Source of the DNA: Hypericum androsaemum
Taxonomy: Eukaryota; Streptophyta; Magnoliopsida; Malpighiales; Hypericaceae
Direction: 5' to 3'
Length of the DNA: 64,000 nt
NCBI GenBank assembly: GCA_963995505.1
Contig: OZ023182.1
Coordinates: forward strand, 2,433,001-2,497,000
The position numbers were made by a program, and so were the translations under genes. Below, piece after piece: positions 31,383 to 51,594 of the stretch. The first letter of the stretch is position 1. Each line of letters begins with the position of its first letter. The notes below the pieces were generated by a model. It saw nothing but the letters and a program-made list of their open reading frames with translations. It searched no databases and was not told where the DNA came from.

Positions 31383-33089
31383 CCTCGTCGTCCATTATCA
31401 ATCCTTTGGCTTTCCCTTTTTGTTTTTGGGTTCTAGATTGTTGCTAATGACTCTACCAACCCTTTCTTTGTATCATTATTTCAATAACAATATATATCAC
31501 ATATCTACCTTTCGAGAAAAAAAAGTCTGAATTATAGTTTGCATTAACAAATCAAATTATTTTAGTTTAATTTAGGTTCACAAAAAAAATTAGGCTAGAC
31601 TCAGCGAAATAAAGGCAAGTGTAATATCCGAATGCTTCCTACAAAAAACCCCCCAGACGCCAACGTGGAAGTCGAAACCGTCACCCGTTGACCTTACATT
31701 TCTTTTTTTTTTTTAAGTTTACCTTACATTTGAACATGCCAATGATGTACATGAGCTCAAATTTTCCAACACTCAACCCCTATCCTATTTGTTAACATCA
31801 TTAAGGTCCAACATCGAATATTTGTTATGAAGAATTTTACTAAAATTAAAAGTTATGTTCGAGTTAATCTTGAACAATTGATGCAATAATTATAGAAAAA
31901 ATAATTGGTACATGAATGTTAAAATATCTCATGGTTTAAAAAAGAATATTTATAAATGGTAAATTTCATAAACGTATCATATATAAAAAAATTAATTGGG
32001 GACATATTGGCACTATAAAAATGAAAACTATATAAGTTAGAGCTTTTTTAGTATGAACTATTTTATTTGGTTTCGTGATAAGATAAACAACTAAATTCTA
32101 CGACTTCCATTCTTTTTGTAAAGATTTTTTTTATCACCGTCACACTTACACGAATATTGGAAAAAAATATTTAAAGAAATTATTTGATCCACATTTGATA
32201 ATTATTTTTTGTTAATTTATAACATTCAGAATATAGCATGTGAGTCGTATTTAGTAGTGACTAATAGTATATTTTTAATTCGTAAAGTTTAAATTCAAGA
32301 TCTTCTTTACTCAACCAAAATTTGTTGCACTTGGATACCCGTTAATAAAATTAATAAATATATTAAATAAAACCATCGGATCTTATTATTTTCCAAAGGA
32401 AGTAAGGGATGGCACGAGTAGAGTACATATAGAATCTCACCCATACTCTAGTCTGGAAAGTTGGATCATACCTTATGCTCGACCATAGCGAATCTTTACT
32501 ATTGGATCCATACTTTTACTCTGATTGTCTATAGTGTTTAAAGGGTCTGACCTTTGGATAATTTACAATTCATAATTTTCATATAAAATTTCAATGTTGC
32601 ATATAAAAATTAGATAAATTAATGCATATATACATTACACACCAACCTTCAATAAAAAATACAAGTAAGATAAAATTTTGCGATATAAATTTAATGATAC
32701 CAAAAATAAGCACCTCAAATCTAAAATCAATATATGTTATGAATAAAAGGGTAGGGTCGAATTTAAGGTAATGTCTAAACGAGAATTTAAAGGTAAGATC
32801 TAATTCGTTCACCAAATAAATAATTAATTTATCTCTTATCAAACTACTATTCAATCCAACCCAATCTTTTACCATCTTTATTGGTGATCTCATCCAATCC
32901 GCTCACCAAATAAACAATAAATTTCTCTCTCATCCATATATTATCTATAATTTAATTTATGTTTACATATAAATTATAATAAATATATAAAATTATGCGT
33001 TCATAATTATAACAAGAAAAAAATTAAAATTAAAAAATAAAATTAAGATTACAAAAGTTGGAATACAAAATTAGAAAAAAATAAAACAA

Positions 33090-33480
33090 GCTACAAATGG
33101 ATGTCAAAAATATGTTTGAAGTCAATAGTCGAGGATGAGTTTTCGTTGAGAGGCCACAACTTCTTATTCCGGAGTTCGATTGAGTTGATTCAAGTTGCTT
33201 TGCCAAGTTTAGACGTATATATACAACTTTTTAGTTTATAATTTTTCTAAATTCGGAGTGTAAAAATGTCAAAAATATGTTTGAAATCAATAGTCAAGCA
33301 AGTTGTGAGGATAAGTTTCGGTTGGAGAGCCATAACTTCTTATTCAGGAGTTCAATTGAGTTGATTCAAGTTGCTTTGCGAATATGAGACGTACATTTAC
33401 AACTTTTTAGTTATGACTTTTCCAAATTCGTAGTGTAAGAATGTTAAAAATATGTTTGAAGTTAATATTCGACCAGGTTA
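33090..33480. repeat. Tandem repeat of about 165 bp with a TE-derived motif
   Basis: Two full and one partial unit each contain AAAAATATGTTTGAAGTCAA, CTTCTTATTCCGGAGTTCGA and TTGATTCAAGTTGCTTTGC. The same words recur in the LTR at 4390-4460 and in the TIR element at 50546-51495. Confidence 0.75.
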
Positions 33481-33892
33481 CAATCGTCCAAAGTTGGAAT
33501 ACAAGATTGTATATCAAACTATGTCAATATTGAGCTCTATTTATAGAGAATTAAAAAAAATAATTTTTATTTTTTATGTTTATCAAAAGATAATATATTA
33601 ATTATGATAATCAAACAAATAATATCTACTAATATCTATTTCAACGAATAATATTGTGCCACGTGTTATTAGGATTAGATTAAGATATATAAAAAAAACT
33701 CACGAGTAACGCTCGGCCAATTGATTGGATCGGCCAAAATGCCTTTCTTTTTCTCCTTTGTCCTCTAGTGGTGATCGCTTGGTCTTACAATTTTATGGTC
33801 ATTATATTTCGAAGGGGCTTAATCAATTTCCGTCAGCTCATGTACCTGAAAAGTAAACGATGGTTTTATTTACTACTTTATTGAGCGAACAC

Positions 33893-33985
33893 AAAGCTAA
33901 TTGTACTACATATATATGTGGTGAAGCTAATTGTACTACATATATATGTGGTGAAGCTAATTGTACTATATATATATATGTAGGA
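33893..33985. repeat. 30-bp tandem repeat, three units
   Basis: Three copies of GCTAATTGTACTACATATAT followed by ATGTGGTGAA; the third unit is diverged. Copy B (near 54140) has only one related stretch, so the expansion is specific to copy A. Confidence 0.8.
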
Positions 33986-34805
33986 GCGGTCAAATCATAT
34001 ATAGATAAGTACATAAGCCATTTGAATAGAAGTTATGGTCCCTAAATAATTTTTTTTTGTAAAGAACCATTTTAGTACTGATCGTGGGTTGATAATTCAT
34101 AGCAGAAAGCATTTGGCACAATAAGATGGTTGATAATTTAATGAAGCTCATTAAACCCAAATTTACACAAATTTCGATTTGTATGACATGCCATGAAAAT
34201 GAGATTGTGCGAATAGTACAAACCAAGTGTAAAATTTTAGGTTTTCGATACTAACTTAGATTCACTTATTTTATAGAGCCAACTACAATCAAATGTAAAA
34301 ATATACACGTCGAGAAAATCCAAAGGAAAAAAACTAATTGTATTTAGTCGTAACGACATTTTGTCAAGGTTTTTAAATATGTAGTCTGACCGATCAAACC
34401 ACGATTTGGTATAAAAGGTATTTCAAATATTGCTATAAAAATGTCAAAATCGGACAAAATTCGATCGAAACAGAACCAGGCTATTCGACCCAAAAAATAC
34501 CCAAAAAAAAGTTGTTTGGAAGGTTGAGAAAAAAAATCTTGTAACTTTTTGCCTGATTCTCACTCTCTCTCCCCGACATTTTCACAAACCAAAAAAGGGG
34601 AAACCGAAAACCCCATTTCCCCGAAGAACCCTAATCCCCGACGGCGACGATTCGACGACGATTCCCGAGCGACTCCCCGACGGCGACAGATTCAATTGTG
34701 GTGGTGGTTGGGACTCCAGAAAGCCAAAAGAACCCTAATCCCGTCTTTCTTTCTCTTCCCTTTAGTGTCTGCCCTTTCTCTAATTAGCATCAGCGAAACC
34801 CAACA

Positions 34806-35130
34806 ATTGCCATCACCTTCTCAGATCTCCACATCGAGTCCGGCCTCAAGGCCCTCAAAGGATTCCTCTCTGGGAAATCCTACATCTCCGGGTAAGCTTC
34901 CAAGTTTCAAAAAGACTCAATTTTAACCTGCTTTGAAGTTAATTATTGACCTGTAGTTGGTTTTTTGGGATTCATCTTGTGGGTTTGTTTCGAAGTTTAA
35001 AAAGATCCATCTTTAAGCTGCTCTTTTTTTTGGGTGATATTTTAAGCTGCTCTTGAAGTAAAGTTTTGACCTTCATTGGATTTTTTTTGTGGGTTCAGGG
35101 ATAGCATTCACGAAGGAAGAAGAAGCCACC
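34806..35130 (+). pseudogene. Captured 5' fragment of elongation factor 1-beta (eEF1B-beta)
   Basis: The exon 34806-34891 encodes AITFSDLHIESGLKALKGFL and SGKSYISG, the conserved N-terminus of plant eEF1B-beta/delta, and ends in a GTAAGC donor. After a 207-bp intron, the exon at 35099 continues D-AFTKEE with one extra base at 35103 that breaks the frame. The start codon position reads ATT instead of ATG. A CT-rich leader with CCCTAATCCC words precedes it. The parent protein is the GDP/GTP exchange subunit for eEF1A; this fragment lacks the catalytic C-terminal domain and cannot supply that activity. Confidence 0.8.
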
Positions 35131-35259
35131 TCCTTTCGTTTTTCTTTTCCACTTTAATAAGTTGCGTTCTACTTTTTGGCCCATTTCAATGGGCTTTTTC
35201 TATTGTTCAATTGTTTCTGATTTTTCTATGTGGCCCAACTTTCTCCACCTGTATTTTAG

Positions 35260-35261
35260 AT

Positions 35262-35299
<38 letters not shown>
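35260..35299. repeat. AT dinucleotide microsatellite
   Basis: About 19 AT repeats inside the hAT-like element. Confidence 0.9.
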
Positions 35300-35302
<3 letters not shown>

Positions 35303-35426
35303 AATACTGTAAAAATAAAAAAATTTCGGTCCGACAGACGATTCAACCGATCGGACCAGTTAATATGCGACCCGGAGACAAGAGCAGGTTACTCTCCAGA
35401 TCGTTTTTAAAAACCTTGCATTTTTC

Positions 35427-36157
35427 TTTAAAACGTTGACGAGGTCAACCCAGTTGATGCCCAAATTGTACCTAGCTTCTTTTTTTTTTTTGCTTTTAAA
35501 TTTGAAACAATTGGGCCCTTAAAAAATGAATGATTAAGGGACCGACCCACATATTATTATATACATTAATTACAAGGGACAAGTTGGCACATTTTAACGA
35601 ATACAGCGCAGATAATTAATAGAAAAAGCTAATGTATCATGCGGGTGGCGCAGAATGAAATGACCAAAATGGGCCTTATTTAATATAACTAATAGCTAGT
35701 GCAACTGATATAGATATTTTTAAAGGATTTTTTGAGATTTTTCTCAAAGTCATGTCATCGTCTATTAGTTAAGAAAATGTTGGTGCTTTACGTCTGATGC
35801 AAAACGACGTTGCTTTAATTAAGGCTCAGAATTGGGTGAACTTTGGATAGCTACCTGGGCTCTACATAATTGTAACTTAAAATTGACCAAACACACGAAC
35901 TTTTCCCTATTATTAATTAATAAATAGTGGTGCAGTGAGGATGAGTTGAGCAGTTTGGCGCAGCATCGGTATAAATAAAATCCTCGACTTTATCCCCATT
36001 CCTATTAATTTTATTATATACTGCCCCCTCTCTCTATTTCTCTTTGTTTCCCTAGGTGGGTCGATATTTGAATTGAACTGATATATCTTAATCACTCTCA
36101 AAAGCTGTTAGCAAGTAGAAGGAATAAATCGGAAGATCGGAGGAGACCGCCGTGGAT
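35427..36157. promoter_or_regulatory. Promoter region of the copy A receptor kinase
   Basis: A TATA-like ATTATATA near 36012 precedes a pyrimidine-rich leader (CCCCCTCTCTCTATTTCTC). The same arrangement is conserved in copy B at about 58020-58060. In copy B this upstream DNA is split by the 3-kb Mutator-like element, which ends about 280 bp before the ATG. Confidence 0.5.
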
Positions 36158-45217
<9,060 letters not shown>

Positions 45218-45644
45218 CTACTCTCTTTTTAAGTCGGGTTCTGACAGGATTGAGAGAAGTTGGAGGGAGGGAAAGTAAATAAAATAGAATTATTCTTCTA
45301 GTACCGGTTAATCCGGGAGGGTGGAAAGTTGTTGGGTCCAATTCGTGTAATTTTTTTTAGGGCTGGTATATCATTGGATTGCCTTCCATCAAATCACATA
45401 AGAATCATCAACAACTTCCCAGTAATTTTATTTAGTCGTTGAAACAAAAAGAGTAGTATTCCCAGTAAAACAAGCAGGGCAAACCAATCTGTTCTACTCC
45501 CTCCCTCCCAAGAAAACTAACGGCAGTTAATTACAGAGAATAATCCTGGTCAGGACCAGGACCAGGACCAGGACCAGACCAGACACGACACACTAAAGAA
45601 GAAGACAATGACCGACCACCTCGTCACAGCCTTAGCCTCCACCC
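45218..45644. other. 3' flank of the copy A kinase gene
   Basis: 3' UTR and intergenic DNA; polyadenylation-like words lie near 45280. It contains a six-base GGACCA tandem repeat at 45552-45580. Confidence 0.5.
45552..45580. repeat. GGACCA hexanucleotide repeat
   Basis: About five tandem GGACCA units. Confidence 0.85.
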
Positions 45645-45776
45645 TCAAGCTCTTGGCCCTCCAGAGCACAGCAGATCGAACTCAAGCCCCTTCCGCTTCA
45701 GCTCCTCAGCGCACTTGTGCAGCAACTGCCCGTCCTCCTCCTCCCTCGCCAGCAGCTTCTCCAGGTGTGACTCCAT
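45645..45776 (-). CDS. Small ORF of 43 residues, function not recognised
   Basis: On the minus strand ATG GAG TCA at 45776 opens a frame for 43 residues starting MESHLEKLLAREEEDGQLLH and ending LLCSGGPRA. It is charged, helical in appearance and GC-rich compared with the flanks. A CT-rich, leader-like stretch precedes it (45777-45890). Its leucine spacing would suit a short coiled coil or an N-terminal exon. I do not recognise the family. It sits exactly between the two duplication copies, so it may be the first exon of a gene cut by the breakpoint. It could also be chance. Confidence 0.35.
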   Translation of the reverse strand: MESHLEKLLAREEEDGQLLHKCAEELKRKGLEFDLLCSGGPRA

Positions 45777-46006
45777 GTCGCCTACATGACATGATCCCCA
45801 ACGACCTCTCGCAGGAGGGAGCCGCGGAAAAGAGGAGGAGGGAAGCGACGGAGTGAAAGAAAAAGAAGAGGACAGCAGAGGTGGGTGGTGATCTCACGCC
45901 ATGAATTAAATTGATTTACCTTCCACCAGGATGCTCCACATACACGACCAAGCTGATGAGCCCTCCTGCTGCCAGTATCCTCTTCGCCGCCTCGAGTGCC
46001 AGGAGG

Positions 46007-46206
46007 NNNNNNNNNNNNNNNNNNNNNNNNNNNNNNNNNNNNNNNNNNNNNNNNNNNNNNNNNNNNNNNNNNNNNNNNNNNNNNNNNNNNNNNNNNNNNN
46101 NNNNNNNNNNNNNNNNNNNNNNNNNNNNNNNNNNNNNNNNNNNNNNNNNNNNNNNNNNNNNNNNNNNNNNNNNNNNNNNNNNNNNNNNNNNNNNNNNNNN
46201 NNNNNN
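46007..46206. other. Assembly gap (200 N)
   Basis: A run of 200 N lies between exon 5 and exon 4 of the methyltransferase pseudogene. The size is probably nominal; copy A has about 160 bp at this place. Its position inside a recent duplication suggests an assembly difficulty. Confidence 0.98.
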
Positions 46207-46814
46207 CGGAATTATGTTCAGGAACTCTCTCTTCCATTCTACTGTGACACATGTTAAATAGCTTCACTAGTCTTTTCTGCATAGAATTATTGGTCCTTGT
46301 TTTTTTTTTGGTGAAATTATTATTGGTCCTTGTAAGGTGCGCGTAAATTTCCGCTAGTTACAGTTCAGTGTCAACAAGATTGATAGAACCAGTACAAGTA
46401 ACATAAAGGCAGAGCCATAAAGAGACCACCTCCGGACTCCGGAGTGAGGGATGCATCGAGCAGAGCAGCAGTCTTGCCAATGGCATCCCTCTGGATGTCC
46501 ATTCCAAGCACGCAACCCCTCCCCGACTCGTCATCAGCCACCATCCTGAGCATTGCCAGGGTGTCGCATCCACGGCGGTGTCCCCTTTACGGACCCCATA
46601 TAATACCCTGGAGAAGCAACAGCAACGGTATTACCCCGACTGAAGACCACCACAGAAGAGATTGAACCATAGCGTGTTCGTTTCAAAAGAAAGACCCCAA
46701 TCCAATCAAACGAACAGGCAGAAATTGGCTCATCAAAGGGATTCAAAGCCTAACCCATCCCAGTGATGTCCAAACAAAAAAAAGCAACAATCTTTGAACA
46801 TTCAATTACGGAGG

Positions 46815-47105
46815 ATAATTGAGAATCTCACGTTGCTAAGTATAAGAGCGATGTGCTTGTTTATAAGTGTGGAAAATCCACCAACTCATTACCTTAAAAT
46901 TTCTGGTTTGGATATAGAGATTCTAACATGTTATCAGAGTTCAAGTCAAAGTCCGTTCAAACTTCGACCGGATGAATCTCGTTTAAAAGGGCGTGTTAAG
47001 AATCAATCTCACATTGCTAAGTGCAAGAGTGGTGGACTTATTTATAAGAGCGAAAAATGTACCAATCCACTACCCTAAAATTTTGGGTTGGATACAGAGA
47101 TTCAT
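46815..47105 (+). mobile_element. Two tandem LTR-end relics with primer-binding-site-like text
   Basis: Two related stretches (46820-46950 and 46990-47103) share CTCACxTTGCTAAGTxxAAGAG, TTATTTATAAG-like text and CCTAAAATTTxGGTTGGATA(T/C)AGAGATT. The first is followed by TGTTATCAGAGTTC, similar to a tRNA-Met primer-binding site. They lie in intron 2 of the pseudogene and are absent from the same intron in copy A. Confidence 0.55.
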
Positions 47106-47312
47106 TAGCGGAAAGGGCAAGAAAGCAAGGAGAAAGGGAGGGGTACCTACAAATGAGCAACTTCGGTCACCCTCTTATGTCCCACCATGTAACTCACCAA
47201 GTCACTTGCGGAAGCACAAAACCAGGGTTCCTTACATTCACACAAGAACGCCCTCCAAAACAGAGAGAGACCTTGAAGAGGAGTTGAACTAGCAATGGCG
47301 GGAGGGGGAAGA

Positions 47313-47634
47313 TGTTACGACTACAAGTTAGTAGTTAGCTGAGGTGGCAATATTGCTGAGTTGGCGGAGCAGTTAGTTGTTAGTTAAAGATATCTAGCTT
47401 TGGCGGGAAAGGTTAGTTAGCTTGGGAGCGGGAAAAGCGGTTACATTCCTTGTATAAATAGAATGCTTCTGTATAGTTGAAAGGCATGGGAATATCATAA
47501 TAAACACTACTTTCTCTACCTATTCTCGATCTCCTCCTTCTTCTATATCTCACTCTTCTCTTATCCTCTCTATTCCTCTCTTTCTCACGTCTTTCCTTCC
47601 CTATCTTGATCTTCTTTTACTTCCGCACGCTACA
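47313..47634 (+). mobile_element. Probable solo LTR in exon 1 of the methyltransferase pseudogene
   Basis: It begins TGTTACGAC and ends GCACGCTACA. It contains TATAAATA near 47454 and then a CT-rich leader, an LTR-like order. The flanks GAAGA and GAAAG may be a decayed 5-bp duplication. Copy A reads continuously across this point (GCGGGAGAGGGAG...), confirming an insertion. Confidence 0.65.
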
Positions 47635-48509
47635 GAAAGGAGAGGGAAAGGGTGTGGCTTCTTCTCCGCCTCCGGGTCGAGATGAATTGGGTCGGAATGA
47701 AATTGGGTTTAGGGGATGGGAACAAGTGTAGCGGGAGAGAGAGACTGGCCTTGCACCTCCAACCCTAACAACACTTCATCTTCCTCCTACCTACCTTCTT
47801 CGCTCCGAAGGAAATACCCGGACTTGGGCGCTTCCTGGAGGGTTCAACTGGAGACCTCGTCGAGGGGAAGCTCCGACGGACTTATGCTACTTTCAACTGA
47901 TAGATATGACAAACTAGGCTTGGAAGTTGAAGGGCCCATTGAGCTCGGCAGCTGGCAAGTATCGCTCAGGAGGGCTGTTCCCAACTAGACCTCTTGGCGT
48001 TTCAAGTGGGGCTTTTTTATTGGCTTGGTGGAACAGATGTTTCGCTTTTCTAGCAGGCTCCTCCAATTGGGTCTACAGGCTCAATATTAGGGTTTTGAAA
48101 TGAGTGGCAATGAAAAAGGTGGTATAATTAGACCCTAAATTTAGAGGTAAGACGTAAACAAATCCTCTGCTATATATCTTGCAAATTTTTACTGTAAAAA
48201 CTCAAACCCTCATGATCTTTGGAAGTTGAGAGATGATTGATCTCAAGATTCAGAGAGAGAATAACATATTTATGTTAATCTATACGGATCTGTTAGGATA
48301 AATTCTCATTTATGGCCTTATGGACCTATGAGTTAGTTTGAATTCGGTCCATCAGTAAGTTTGGGTCTCGGTCTATAAAAATACTATCCAGAAAACTTGT
48401 AGGACTAAGATTGAAAGTCAACACATATTCACGAGGTATGGCTTCATAAGTCGACACATACTCTTATCACTACTTTAAAAGTCAACATATATTCACGGGT
48501 TTTTTTTTA

Positions 48510-50075
48510 AGTGTACTTTAGTACACTGTGATTTCACATTTTTTGTATTTAGACCTTATAGTTTAAAATAGGGTATTCAGTCTCCATGGTTTACCATATT
48601 TTATCAGGATAAGTCCTAAGTAGCTGCTGCCGACTCGACTCAAAATGCTACAATTTTTAGGCCTTTATGGCTGACATGTGGCAACCAAGTGGGTTCAGTT
48701 GTGATGATGTATAATCTGATAAATTACCAAATAGACTCAATATTTTTAATACTTTTTCAAAAACTCCAAACTACGACTTGAACCTTCTACTCTGAAAACT
48801 CAAAAATTATCAGGAGTTCAAACAACAGGCTGAAAGAGAATATACCAGAATTAGCTTTCCCTGTCCTCATAGTTGATTTTATGAACCTCGAGAAACCTCT
48901 CCTCTCACACTTGTGCTACATAGCTCTCTCTGACCTCATACTTCTAATTCACACTTCCTAGAGAGAGAGAGAGATAGAGAGAGAGAAAAAAAGAATGGGC
49001 CCACTGAAGAAGGCAGGAGGAGAAAGGACCCAGTGGCGGAACCACGTTTAGAATTGCCCCCACTTAATTTTTTTTTGTTGACAACTAGTATATTTTTTAA
49101 CGTATGTTTCACTAAAATTAGAAATTTACCCTACAAAAAAATTAATCTACCTAAAAATTAAAACTAGAATATTAATCTGTACCATTATCAAGTTATATTG
49201 CCCCCACTCTCGAAATTTCCTGACTCCGCCCCTGAAAGGACCGTCATTTTCTCTTCCTTCCCCTCTCTCTTTCTCGCAAGGGCTAAAACCATCCTTTTCT
49301 CTTCGTAAGAATTGTCAAGCTCGTCTTGGGCGAGATAACCATCATTGACGACCCCTTCATCCAGTGCGTCAAAGCTTTGAAATCTCTGTATGGATTGGAC
49401 GGCTCAGGGGAGATCCTTAAGAGCTTCTAGATTCGCACAACTTGGCCCCTGCCATTGCGGTTAAGAACGCGTGATCGGGCTCGTCTGCTTTGCTTGCTCG
49501 GGACTTCCCTTGCATGGCCACGAGGAGGCCCTCGCATCTGCTTTAAATGTGTTGGCGTTACTTCTCTATGGGATCTTAATCTTAATTTGCTTCAAAATAG
49601 CCTAAGGTGCGTTTATTTAGTATTGTTGTTAAGATTTTTCTATTGTGTATGAGAAGTGTATAGATCTTCAAGGTACAGAGATATTTCGGTCATGCGGTGG
49701 GGCATGAAATGTTAGTGCATGATTTGAAGAAAGAGAGTGGAAGCGAGAGCACGTGTGGAAGCGTGTAAGATGGCAATTGTTTGAACTCCTTGGCGAAAAG
49801 GCTAATTTTTGCATGATCTATTTCAGCCTGTTGTTTGAACTCGTGCTAATTTTAGGTTTTCAAAGGAGGATGAGATTGAAGATGAAGTTTGGAATTTTTA
49901 AAAAAGTAATTAAAATGTTAGGACTATTGATAATTTATCAGATTACACGTCATCACAACTGAACCCACTATGTTGCCACATGTCTGCCACATACACTTTA
50001 AAATTGTAGCATTTCGAGTTCAGTTAGTCAGGCAACTGCTCGGTATGATAAAATTTGGTAAATAACAGGTAACAA
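48510..50075. mobile_element. Long-TIR element (Mutator-like?) with nested MITE, copy B
   Basis: The left arm 48590-48845 and the right arm about 49800-50070 are inverted copies (TGATAAATTAxCAAATAG, GGTTCAGTTGTGATGA and AACAACAGGCTGAAA are mirrored). The outer about 80 bp of the left side has no partner, so the right end has been lost or diverged. The centre shows CT-rich gene-like text with a 65-codon frame at 49455 of no known family. Confidence 0.6.
49031..49234. mobile_element. hAT-type MITE (CAGTGGCGGA termini), copy B only
   Basis: The ends CAGTGGCGGAACCA and TGACTCCGCCCCTG are inverted. Just inside are TTGCCCCCAC words at both sides. A perfect 8-bp duplication AAAGGACC flanks it (49023-49030 and 49235-49242). 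Copy A keeps the unoccupied site AAAGGAGC at 25777-25784. Confidence 0.93.
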
Positions 50076-50545
50076 TAAGTTCTCACCGATGGCCCTCCAA
50101 ATCTTATCAGAGAAATGTTTGCCTATTTCCGTGAATGATATTGAAATGTGGGTCCGCCTGTATCCGGTCTAAAGACAATTATTTTAGAAAATGTCTAAAG
50201 GCAATTAATGTGACTAGGTTTCTCATTATTCGTCGTCCACTACGTACAACAATGACTTGACGGTCGAGTCGTGTCCTGTTTCGCTATTGATTTAATAAAT
50301 TTTAATTCCATAAGATTTACAAAATTAAAGAATAATTTTTTGGTTAATATTTTTTACAAATTAATAATATTGGAATTATTGATCATCCTAATATATCTAA
50401 CTCACCCTAGAATTATAATTTGATAAAACTATATTTCTGTAAAATAGATTCATAGGGTATTTCAAATGAGTATAAAGATTTTCCGAAAGTTTATAGTAAG
50501 GCACCACTGCGATTTGAACGAGCTGATGTGATCCCACGTGCTTGG

Positions 50546-51495
50546 GGACAAGATTTGGGATTTTTTTTCAAAATAGCAAAAAAACTTAAATATATTTTTT
50601 AAATAGATAAAAATTTAATATATTTTCAAAATAGGCAAAAATTTAATTTAAAAAAAAATAGAGAGACGACCCATGTACATGTCGAATCCCTCTTTGTGTT
50701 TTTAAAAAAATAATTAAAATAATGGAGACGATCTGCTTATAGGTCGCCTCCCTGACACATTTTTTTTAAATTTCGGTCGATCAATTTTTGACTTCAAATA
50801 AAATTTTGACATCGTTACACTCTATATTTGGAAAAATTATAAACTATAAAATTGTAGATATACGTCTCAGCTTTGCACAGCAACTTGAATCAACTCAATC
50901 GGACTCCGGAGTAAAAATGTGTGCCTCCCAACCAAAATCAGTTGATTGAACTCGATCAGCTTTTGACTTCAAATTTATTTTTGACATCCTTACACTTCAA
51001 ATTTGAAAAAATCATAAACTACAAAGTTGTAGATATATATCTCAGTTTTATATAAAAACTTAAATCACCTCAATCGGACTCTGGAATAAGAAGTTACAAA
51101 AACAAAATTTTCAATCAAAGTACAAGAGAAGAAAAAAAGTAATTTTTGCAGCTTCTTACTCCGGAGTCCGATTGAGGTGATTCAAATTTCTATGCAAAGC
51201 TGAGACATATATCTACAACTTTATAGTTTATAACTTTTCTAAATACAAAGTATAACGATGTCAACATTTTATTTGAAGTCAAAAGTCGATCGACCGAAAT
51301 TAAAAAAATTAAAAAGAAAATGTCATGGAGGCGACCCAATAGTGGGTCTCCTCCATTATTTTTTAATATAAAATTAGGATGACGACCCCTATGTGGGTCA
51401 TCACCCATTTTTTTTAATTAAATTTTTGCCTATTTAGGGAATATATCTAAGTTTTTTTGCCTATTTTAAAAAAAATCTCAAAATTTGGTCCTGGA
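50546..51495. mobile_element. TIR element of about 950 bp made of repeated motif blocks
   Basis: Inverted ends GATTTTTTTTCAAAATAG... and ...CTATTTTAAAAAAAATC enclose ACGACCCA/TGGGTCGT blocks and then mirrored segments with TTTTGACTTCAAAT, TAAACTATAAAATTGTAGAT and AATCGGACTCCGGAGT. The motif block occurs three times, once inverted. The element lies beside DNA shared with copy A at 28310-28400, which lacks it. Confidence 0.65.
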
Positions 51496-51551
51496 CCTAA
51501 TTTTCAGTACTGTTCTGGTTGGGGGTAGCATCCCATTGTGGTTTCTCTCTC

Positions 51552-51553
51552 CA

Positions 51554-51592
<39 letters not shown>
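51552..51592. repeat. AT dinucleotide microsatellite
   Basis: About twenty AT units immediately before the 22-bp repeat field. Confidence 0.9.

Positions 51593-51594
<2 letters not shown>

Larger units (their letters stand above)
31383..34364. other. AT-rich spacer of copy A upstream of the kinase gene
   Basis: Low-complexity AT-rich DNA with local tandem repeats described separately. Much of it aligns with 52455-54380 in copy B. No gene could be supported. Confidence 0.6.
34365..35418. mobile_element. hAT-like element carrying a captured gene fragment (Pack-type)
   Basis: The ends CAAGGTTTTTAAA and TTTAAAAACCTTG are inverted repeats. Sub-terminal text is rich in GGTCCGACxGA words, as in the element at 55716-56161. 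The flanks CATTTTGT (34357-34364) and CATTTTTC (35419-35426) are an imperfect 8-bp duplication. Copy B near 54380-54400 has the empty site (CATGTTTCTTAC then AAAGGTTGACGAGG). The interior contains the first exons of an eEF1B-beta gene. Confidence 0.75.
45912..47800 (-). pseudogene. Methyltransferase (YtqB-type) pseudogene, copy B
   Basis: Counterpart of the gene at 20.0-21.6 kb. Exon 5 is present from 45918 into the gap, exon 4 ends at 46276, exon 3 is about 46433-46605, exon 2 about 47151-47205, and exon 1 is split (47274-47312 and 47635 to about 47800). Lesions: exon 6 is missing because the duplication starts in intron 5; 19 bp are deleted at 46566/46567, removing CGNGYD of SAM motif I and shifting the frame; 7 bp (TCCGGAG) are duplicated at the end of exon 3; the exon 2 acceptor CAG has become CAA; and an LTR interrupts exon 1. 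No functional enzyme can be made. Confidence 0.88.
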
